Assembly: GCA_026770585.1 (NCBI GenBank)
Contig: MU647333.1
Coordinates: 96,360-110,126 of the forward strand
DNA from: Baffinella frigidus
Lineage: Eukaryota; Cryptophyceae; Cryptomonadales; Baffinellaceae
DNA length: 13,767 nucleotides
Direction of reading: 5' to 3'
Both the position numbers and the translations under genes were made by a program. Below, one piece after another: positions 1-8,400 of this stretch. The first letter of the stretch is position 1. Each line of letters begins with the position of its first letter. Under the pieces are notes generated by a model. The model worked only from the letters and a program-made list of their open reading frames with translations, did not search any database and was not told the DNA's origin.

Positions 1-95
1 TGTTTATGTTTATGTTTATGTTTATGTTTATGTTTATGTTTATGTTTATGTTTATGTTTATGTTTATGTTTATGTTTATGTTTATGTTTATGTTT
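1..95. repeat. (TGTTTA)n hexamer array
   Basis: Fifteen perfect tandem TGTTTA units followed by a partial unit. The array reaches the window edge, so its true length is unknown. It differs from the G-rich heptamers that fill the introns and lies downstream of the gene. Confidence 0.98.
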
Positions 96-198
96 GGTTA
101 TTTTCTTCCAAGTGCCCAGAGGTGGTTCCTTTGAAAGAGGGACAAGTTACGAGGCTGTGAGAGAACAGGTTATCATCGGGATCGGGTGTCCTCCACCT

Positions 199-297
199 AC
201 AGGGATACCTCGCTCAGGACCCTACAGTAGGCCTATGCCTAGGACCCTATGGTGGTCCTAGGGGGGGGGCAGTTTCTTAGGATCGAGGTACCCCTGT
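199..297. mobile_element. Short hairpin element with 17-bp inverted ends
   Basis: The 17 bases at 199-215 (starting acagggatacctcg) match the reverse complement of 281-297 with two mismatches. The interior is rich in CCTAGG/GGACC motifs (aggaccctacagtagg, aggaccctatggtgg) similar in flavour to the element near 2640-2700. There is no coding capacity. A MITE-like or foldback element is the simplest reading. I see no clear target-site duplication. Confidence 0.5.
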
Positions 298-643
298 ATT
301 CCCTTGCGAGACGGCCCTGCGCTACCCCAAATCCTAAACTCTAAACCTCAAACTCTGAAGGTTACCTGGCACGTTGTCATGGTTACATGCATTATTACTG
401 GTACAAATACCCTCGAACCCTCGAACCCCAATATTACTGGTACAAACACCCTCGAAACCTCGGAACCCAAGAATCGGACAAATCTTGCCGGATTGACTCT
501 ACGCTGCCCAGCGCTGAGACTGGTAGGTCGCCTGAGAACCCCAAACCGGAACCCTAATGGGTGACACGACTCATGACCAGGCGGCCTGGCAAAGGAGTGG
601 ACAGGCCAAGCCCGCCTGCCAACCACGAGATCCTGGAACAGCT
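298..643. other. Gene-free flank with a direct repeat and an exon echo
   Basis: No gene is seen here. The stretch has C-rich heptamer-like text (ccctaaa, cctcaaa; the orientation opposite to the introns), a direct repeat of about 24 bp built on attactggtacaaa at about 393-416 and 432-456, and a degenerate copy of the last exon at about 500-533. Short reading frames on both strands have no recognisable domain. Confidence 0.6.
500..533 (-). pseudogene. Third downstream echo of exon e23
   Basis: A degenerate copy of the core of e23, recognised by gcccagcgctg and ctggtaggtcgcctg, which match the plus strand of 1343-1374. It is the shortest and most decayed of three copies downstream of the gene's last exon. 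Confidence 0.5.
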
Positions 644-797
644 AGTATTTTAAATATGGGGTTGTTAAAATTTGTACCAGTCACGGGCGGGTTTGGTCAC
701 GTCGCTCAGGGAATTCCCCGAGCTACGTGACCAAACGCGACTATTTGTGTGAAAATTACTACACAACGGTCCACTTGTAAAAACTTTTTAAAATACT
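644..797. mobile_element. Inverted-repeat element with nested hairpin
   Basis: An 11-bp perfect inverted repeat, agtattttaaa, occurs at 644-654 and inverted at 787-797. Nested inside is a second inverted pair, gtttggtcacgt at 691-702 and its complement at 725-736, around gaattc. The body includes gaaaattactacacaa, which resembles the interior of the TGGCAACGAAAAT family at 1055-1176 and 9460-9591. No coding capacity is seen. It lies between two echoes of e23 (500-533 and 884-938). Nonautonomous element status is inferred. Confidence 0.45.
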
Positions 798-883
798 CAC
801 TTTTCAAGCCTCGAGTGCAATGAGGCTGGTGCTTTCTAAGCAGACAGATCGTCGGTAGTGAAACAGGACTCTCTCTAATTGGA

Positions 884-938
884 GTACCTAGTGCAGGGCG
901 AGGCGGCCAGTCCAGCGCTGGGACTGCTAGGTCGCCCA
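884..938 (-). pseudogene. Second downstream echo of exon e23, with stops
   Basis: A good-quality copy of the 3' two-thirds of e23 including its donor GTAC. On the minus strand it reads ATYQSQRWTGRLALRQ-like sequence, but the codon for Tyr in ATYQ is TAG and a second TAG replaces the last Gln codon region. It therefore cannot replace e23 in frame. Confidence 0.8.
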
Positions 939-1054
939 CCGTGTTTTCCACTGTTACTTCTTAAGTTAACAGAGGTTCCACTTTTACTTTGAAGACGTTC
1001 CACTCTCGACTTTTGTCTCGGTGGGCCGCGCTCTTTGAACGGCAGTTGAGAAGC

Positions 1055-1176
1055 AAGAGGAATCCCTTTAGACTCTGGCAACGAAAATTACCACACAATC
1101 GGGTCATACTAGTAATAGTAAAGCACACGTGAAATAATTTTCGTTGCCAGATTCTAAAAGAAAAAGGCGTTTCCCC
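1055..1176. mobile_element. TGGCAACGAAAAT-family element, copy a
   Basis: A 22-bp terminal inverted repeat with one mismatch, at 1069-1090 and 1135-1156, has the core TGGCAACGAAAAT. The interior reads taccacacaa...actagtaatagtaaagcac and is clearly related to copy b at 8405-8530, less so to copy c at 9460-9591. Its right end is gtttcccc; the left end is uncertain. It lies beside the e23 echo at 1181-1229. A small nonautonomous DNA element or introner-like element is inferred. Confidence 0.7.
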
Positions 1177-1180
1177 TGAG

Positions 1181-1229
1181 GAACCTGGCGGAGGGCCAGT
1201 CCAGCATTCGGACTGGGACTTGGTAGGAT
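1181..1229 (-). pseudogene. First downstream echo of exon e23
   Basis: A copy of the last 45 or so bases of e23, from the TACCAGTCCCAG region through CGCCAGGT, with several substitutions and an inserted base that breaks the frame. It directly abuts the inverted-repeat element at 1055-1176. Confidence 0.75.
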
Positions 1230-1289
1230 TCATCAACACGTGTCAGCCACGTTTTGCACACGCCAAGGCACTTTATCAAGCCTGACATA

Positions 1290-4200
1290 TTATGCCGATG
1301 TGTTGGGACTCCGACTCGGTACCTGGCGCAGGGCGAGGCGGCCCGTCCAGCGCTGGGACTGGTAGGTCGCCTGCTCGAAGAGCATGTGCGGGCCCACGAT
1401 CAGGTCGCACCTGCCGTGCGGTGTGCGGATAAGCCTTTCGCGATTAGCGCGTGGGGTTTGGGGGGTGGGGCTCACGCGAACCCTCAAGCAGGATTCGAGG
1501 TTTAGGGCTTGGGTTTAGGGCTAAACTAAACCGGGGTTGGGGCTAACAAACTAAACCCTAAAGGAGGGGGGGGGCTCTGGTACCCGACCTTGTGGTGAGC
1601 GGCGCGCCGCCCGGCATGTGCGAGGCGCCCCGTAGCATCGGGTTTGCCGCGCCAAAACCTACACCCTACACCCTACAACCTAAACCAGGCTCTTCTCTAG
1701 TTGACCATCAACCCTTTGACTATCAATTGTTTGACTATCAATTATTTGACTGTCACTTGAATTCAATGAAACTCTCTTGACTCAACCCTGGCAGTACCCG
1801 GCCTTGTGGGCGCGGGCGGTGAGCGGCGCGCCGCCCGGCATGTACGAGGCGTCCAGCAGGATCGGGTTTGCCGCCAGCAGCGCCTCCGGGATCTGCGGTG
1901 TGTGATTTTTGGTTTTGGGGTTTGGGTTTTCGGTTTTTGGTTTTGGGGTTTGGGTTTTGGGTGCTGGGTTTTGGGTTTTGGATGCTGGGTTTTGGGTTTT
2001 GTGTTTTGGGGTTTGGGGTTTGGGATTTGGGGTTCCGGGTTTCGGGGGTTGACCATGGTGTGGCCCTCGGGGGGAACGGTCGATATGATGACACCCACGT
2101 CCTCAAGGCCTTCGAGCGATGTGACCACCTGCTCGCGTGGTTGACCATTAATTTTGACTATCAATCGTGTGAGTTCACCGTCAATTTTGACAATCAACTG
2201 TGGTTGAACATCAAGTTTGAGTATCAACCGTCACGATTACGCCCATGTCCTGCAGGCCCTCTAGCGAGGTGACCACCTGGGCGAGGGTGTAGGGTTAGGG
2301 GTTAGGGTGTGGGGTTTGGGGGCTGGTGTTCAGAGTTTTGGAGGTTTTGGTGCTCCAGGTTTCGAGTTTCGGGTTTCGGGTTCCGGGTTCCGGGTTCCAG
2401 ATCATGGGTTTCGGGTGTCGGGTTTTGAGCTGCAGGTTTCGGGTTTCTCTAGGGTTTCGGGTTTCGGCGCAGGGCTAACCTGGGCGCCGACAGCCCTCAG
2501 CCCTCAGCCCCAATCCCGGAACCCTAAAACGGAAGCCCGGAAACCTAACCCGCAAGCCCAGACCTGGGCGCCGAAGGCGGCCGCCAGGGATTCGGCACGG
2601 GTTGTGGTGCTCTAGGATCATCCCTTAAGTGGCCATGCCGTCAAATTTGACGGCCAAGAGGTCCTAGGCAGGTCCTAGGGCCCTACGGTAGGGCGTATGA
2701 TCCTATTGGCCACTTAAGGGATAATGAATGGAGGCGTTCGAGACGAATCATAATTTGTTGGGTTATTTATGCTTGAGACGAAAATCTAGGTTGTAGATCA
2801 GCACCGGCATCTCGACCACTAACCCCTAACCCCTAAACCCCACCGCACCCCCACGGAACCCCCACGGAACCCCCATCCAAGCCCGAAACCCGAAACATAA
2901 ACCCTGGACCCTACGCCCTCAGCCCCGAACCCGGAACCCTGAAACGGAAGCCCGGAAAGGTAACCCGTAAACCCGGACCTGGGCGCCGAAGGCGGCTGCG
3001 AGGGACTCGGCGCGGGTGGTGGTGCGGTTGTAGATCAGCACCGGCATCTCGATCCCCTGCACCTGAGATGCCGTTGAGGGGTTACCATGTCGGCTTCAGG
3101 TGCGGTTTAGGTGGGGTTCAGGTGGGGTCTAGGTGGGGTTTTGGGTTTCGGGTGGTGGTGCGGTTGCAGAGCAGCACCGGCATCTCAATCCCCCGCACCT
3201 TCGACAGGCTTTCGGGGTCAGGGGTTCGGGTTCAGGTGGGGTTTAGGTGGGGATCAGGTAGTGCTTGGGTAAGATTTAGGGCCCATGTAGGGTTTCGGTA
3301 GGGTTTCGGCAGGGTTTAGGGTTTACGAAGTTGATGGTTTCGGGGTTTAGGAAGGGACCTTGGAGAGGGCGTAGATAGCAGCCTTGGCGGTGCCGCCCGC
3401 GCCGATGAGCAGCGCGCGGTTCCCCTTCGCCGTCCGCAGCCGCCGCACAGCCACCTGAGTGGTCATGTCAGCCGCGGTCAGACAGGTAGCGAGCCTCGGC
3501 CATGGGCTAGGTCGCGAGCCTCTAGTTGACTGATGTGAAAGGTGGATTAACTCAGGGTTGGTCTCAGCGTGTGTTGCCTCACGGCCTTGCGAGACGCCTC
3601 TCGACCTAAGCAGGGTCTCAGTTCAGGGCTCAGGGTTTAGGGGTTCTGGTTTAGGGTCGCGCCTTGTACTCAATACCACACACGTAACCCGGGGGTAGGG
3701 TTGCGATGTGGATCCCGAGGGTTCGGTTGTTTTTCTTTGGGCTGTAGAGTGTAGGGTTGCGGCCCCGGAGCCGCCGCACCGCTGCTTGGTTGTTTCGGGG
3801 TTTGGGATTAGGGGTTGAGGGGTTCGCCGCAGGTCTCACGGGTTAGGGCTTAGGGGTTTGGGTTTGAGGTGGAGGGTTCCGGGGTGTAGGGGTTTATGGG
3901 TTTGGGGTTTAGGGTTTAGGGTTTAGGGTTTAGGGTTTAGGGTTTAGGGTTTAGGGTTTGGGGTTTAGGGTTTAGGGTTTAGGGTTTGGGGTTTGGGGTT
4001 TAGGGTTTCGGGTTTGGGGTTTGGGGTTTAGGGTTTAGGGATGAGAGAGAGAGAGGTTTAGGGATTAGGGTTGAGGACCTTGTCCTCGACGAGGCGGTGG
4101 ATGGCGACCCAGTCGGTGTTGTCCCCGACCTGGTTTCGGGTTTCGGGTTTCGGGTTTCGGGTTTAGGGATTAGGGTTTAGGGTTTGGGGTTAAGGGTGTA

Positions 4201-5458
4201 GGGATTAGGGATTAGGGATTAGGGTTTAGGGATTAGGGTTTAGGGTTTGAAACCAGGACGCGTGCGCCGTCAGCGCCTGTCTTGCACGAGATTGTGTTCA
4301 CTGCCCCGATCCGCCGCGCCTGCGTTACCGTTCAGGGTTCAGGCTGCGGGGGTTACGGTTTTGGGGGTGAGGGTTTATAGTTTAGGGTTTATGGCATATG
4401 GTGTAGGGTTTGTGTTTTGTGGTTTGTGGTTTATGGTTTATGGTTTATGGTTAAGGGGTTATGGGTTATGGGTTATGGGTCATGGGTTATGGGTTATGGT
4501 TTATGGTTTATGGCTTTTGGTTTATGGTTTAGGGGTTAGGCGTTATGGTTCAGGGGTTGGGATTTAGGGTTTAGGGTTTATGGTTCAGGGTTTAGGGGTT
4601 GGGTTTTAGGGTTTAGGGTTTATAGTGTAGGGATAAGGGTTCATGGGTTAGGATTTAGGGGTTATGGTTTATGTTTTAGGGTTTAGGGGGGCACCGCGTC
4701 GGTGAGGTGGTGCATGTACGGCATGACATCCTCCTTGAGCGGCATCGTCACCGACCCCCCCCCGAATGACGCCTGATGTTACGCTTCAGGCTTTACGTTT
4801 GAGTAGAGGGTTTCGGTAGGGTTTCAGTAGGGTTTCGGTAGGGTATCAGGTTTACAAACTTGAGAATTCGTGACTAACCCGCCCCCGAATGACGCCTGAT
4901 GTCAAGGGCGAGGGTTTAGGTTTGGGTAGATGTCAGGGTTTCGGGTTGAGGTTTGCGTCGTGACGGACCCACCCCCGAATGACGCCTCATGTCAGGGTTG
5001 AGAGTTTAGGGTTGGGTAGAGGGTTTGGGTAGAGGGCTTGGGTAGAGTTGTTCCGAAGGGGTTCGGTAGGGTATCGGGTTTACTACCTTGAGAATTCGGG
5101 ACTGACCCACCCCCGAATGGCGGCTGGTTCATCGTTAGGGTTCAAGGTTTAGGGTTTAGGGTTCAGGGTTCAGGGTTCAGGGTTCAGGGTTCAGGGTTCA
5201 GGGTGTAGGGTTTAAGCTCACAACCTGGTTGTCGTTATGATAGGGTTTTGGGTTTTGGGTTTAGGGTTTCGGGTTGAGGGTTTCGGGTTTAGGCTCACAA
5301 CCTGGTTGATCGTCTCCATCGCCACCTTCACGTCCTCCGTTTCGCACCTGGTTGAGGGTTAAGGTTTCGGGTTTTGGGTTTTGGGTTTAGGGTGTCGGGT
5401 TCAGGGTTTAGTGTTTCGGGTTTCGGGTTTCGGGTTTCGGGTTTCGGGTTTCGGGTTC

Positions 5459-5489
<31 letters not shown>

Positions 5490-8400
5490 GTTTAGCATTA
5501 AGGGTTTCGGGTTTGGGGTCTCGCACCGGCCGTACGTCCAATCCAGCCCGAGCGCCTGGAACGCGGCGTTGTGCATCGCGGGGGACGCGCTCTTCGCAAT
5601 CGGCGACCTGCGTCAGCGGATAGGGTGGCAGTTGGCACAGGATAGGGTGGCAGTTGGCACAGGATAGGGCGGCAGTTGGCACAGGATAGGGCGGCAGTTG
5701 GCACAGGATAGGGCGGCAGTTGGGTGGATAGGGCAGGGCGGCAGTTGGCCCGAATTGGTGGGTGGATAGGGCGTCAGTTGCATCGCGGGGCACGCGCTCT
5801 TGGCGATCGGCGACCGGGGTTCGGGGAGTAGGGTTTCGCGTTTGGTGTTTGGGGTGTGGGGTTGACAGTTTGGGGTTTGGGGTCTGGGGTTTGGCTTTGA
5901 GGGTCCAGGGTTGAGGGTGTAGGGGTTCAGGGTGTAGGGTTTACCCGAAGAGCCAGAACGCCCGGCCGGCGGGGAGCAGCCCCAGCTCGATCCGGAGCCG
6001 GTGCACCTGATCCGTTTCGTTTTTCGGGTTTGGTGTTTGGTGTGTGGTGTTTGGTGTTTGGTGTTTGGTGTTTGGTGTTTGGGGTTCAGGGTTTACGGGG
6101 CCCACGCTCGATCTACCGAGGATTTGGGTTTTGGGGTTTGGGGTTCACGACTCTTAGGATTTAGGCTCTAGGGTTTCGGGTTTCGCGGGTTTCGGGTTTC
6201 GGGTGAACCTCGTCAGCGTAGAGCTGGCCGGGGACGGCGATGCCGGGCATGAGCGGGTGGGTGGCGTCGCACGGGAGAACTGCCGCCCTATCGACCCAAC
6301 TGCCGCCCTATCCTGCCAACTGCCGCCCTATCCACCCCCCAATCCGGGCCAACTGCGGCCCTATCCACCCAACCGCCGCCCTATCCACCCAACCGCCGCC
6401 CTATCCTGGCAACAGCCGCCCTATCCTGTACCTCGTCGGCGTAGAGCTGGCCGGGGGCGGCGATGCCGGGCATGAGCGGGTGCGTCGAGAACGACAGGAA
6501 CTTGTTCGTCACCCGGGACAGCTTGCCTGCGGGTTCAGGGTGTGGGGGTTTGCGTCGGTTGGGTGGATAGGGCGGCAGTTGGCAGGATAGGGCGTCAGTT
6601 GGGTGAATAGGGCGGCACTTGGCCTGGATTGGTGGGTGGATTGGGCATCAGTTGGCAGGAAAAGGCGGCAGTTGGATGGATAGGGCGGCAGTTGGCCTGG
6701 ATTGCAGGTGTGGGGGTTACCTGAGGCGCCCATGCAGAGGCCGACCGCGGCCTCGCGATGCTTCTGCATGTACTCCGTCACCGCAAATTGCATCTCCGCC
6801 ACCTAGGAACGCACAGAGGGTTTATTTATTATTTATTTATTATTTATTTTTTATTTTTTATTAATTAGGGTTTCTTATTTCTTATTTCTTATTTATCAAT
6901 TAGGGTTTAGGGTTTAGGGTTTATGGTAGCTTAGTGTTTAGCTCTTCACTAGCGCTGCGCGCGCAGCGCTAGTGCTTCAGGCTCCCATCGCGAGGGTTTG
7001 CAGTTTAGGTTTATGGTGTGTGGTGTGTGGTGTGTGGTGTGTGGTGTGTGGTGTGTGGTGTGTGGTGTGTGGTGTGTGGTGTGTGGTGTGGTGTGTAAGG
7101 TGTATGGTGTATGGTGTATGGTGTATGGTCCATGGTTGCGGGGTTGGAGGCCTCGCGGTGCTTCTACATGTACCCCGTCACTGCAAACTGCATCTCCGCC
7201 ACCTAGGAAGGGACAGGGGGTTTATTATTTATTATCTGTTATCTATTATACATTATTTGTCATTTGTTAGTTATAGTACATATTATCATTATTGGCTTCC
7301 AGGGCTGATGGCGAATGCTGCATGGTTTCGGGTTTGGAGGTTACAGTTTGCCTTGCTAGGAGGTACCTGGGAGGGGCGGGTGGTGCGGATGGCGATCTTG
7401 GCCACGTCAATGTCTCCCGAGGAGCGGAGCGCCGCCAGCTCCTTGCCGATCGCCGCTGCCGAGTAGTATGTCTCCGAGAAGTCCTGGGGTAGGGTTTGGG
7501 GTTTGGGGTTTGGGGTTTGGGGTGTGGGGTTTGGGGTTTGGGGTTTCTGGTTTCTGGTTTCTGGTTTCTGGTTCATTATTTATTGTTTAGAGTTTATTGT
7601 CTATTATTTATTATTTATTGATTAGGATTTAGGGGTTAGAGTTAAGGGTTTAGGGTTTAGGGGTCAGAGTTTCGGGTTTCGGGTTTCGGGCTCACGTGCT
7701 GCGACGCGATGATGCGCGAGCAGCCTTTCCCGCGCACCTTGCGTTTGGGGGTTGGGTTCAGGGTTTAGGGTTTGGGGTTTAGGGTTGAGGGTTTTGGGTT
7801 TAGGGGTGAGGCGGAAGCAGCTTCTGGCGGGCGATGAGGTCCCAGCGGCCCTCGACAGTTTGGGTTTAGGGCTTATGGTTTATGGTTTATGGTTTATGGT
7901 TTATGGTTTATGGTTTAGGGTTGAGGGTTCATCCGGGAACATTTTTAATTTAAAAGAAAATGTACTATCACACCGGATTCTGCCCCAATTAAATTTACTT
8001 AGGGCCCTAATTAATCTTCTTACAACTCCTATGAACACATAGGGGCCCATCTTCTTTTAAATTAAACATGTCCCCAGATTAGGGTTGAGGCGGAACCAGC
8101 TTCTGGCGGGCGATGAGATCCCAGCAGCCCTCCACGTCCACGAACTCCGCGCCTGGTTTCGGGTTTGGGGTTTGGGGTTTTGGTTTTGGGTTTTGTGGTT
8201 TGTGATTTGTGGTTTGTGGTTTAGGGTTTGGGGTTTAGGGTTTCGTGTTTCCGGTCAAGGGTTCAGGGTTTCGTGTTTCGTGTTTCGTGTTTCATATTTC
8301 GTGTTTAGGGTTTACCCAGGCGAACGCCCAGGGCCAGCAGCGCGAACATCTCGGCCTCAGAGCCCTCGAAGGCCCCGCCCTGCTGCTTCGAGCGCACCTG

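Noticed and set aside
304-564. Possible small genes in the downstream flank (plus and minus frames between 304 and 1239)
   Set aside because: Frames overlap each other and the inverted-repeat elements and exon echoes, and show no domain, conserved motif or splice-consistent extension.
1763-2227. Long minus-strand open frame rich in PNPKPQTQ
   Set aside because: It contains exon e21 and part of e22 but runs through the heptamer tract of intron 21. The proline-rich part is a repeat translation; splicing removes it.
5619-5778. CRISPR array
   Set aside because: The 22-bp units are directly abutting with no unique spacers, in a eukaryotic intron. It is a minisatellite.
6972-7466. Plus-strand open frame with CGVWCVV repeats
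   Set aside because: It is a translation of the GGTGTGT array followed by the antisense of the e11 echo and e10. There is no domain and the wrong strand.
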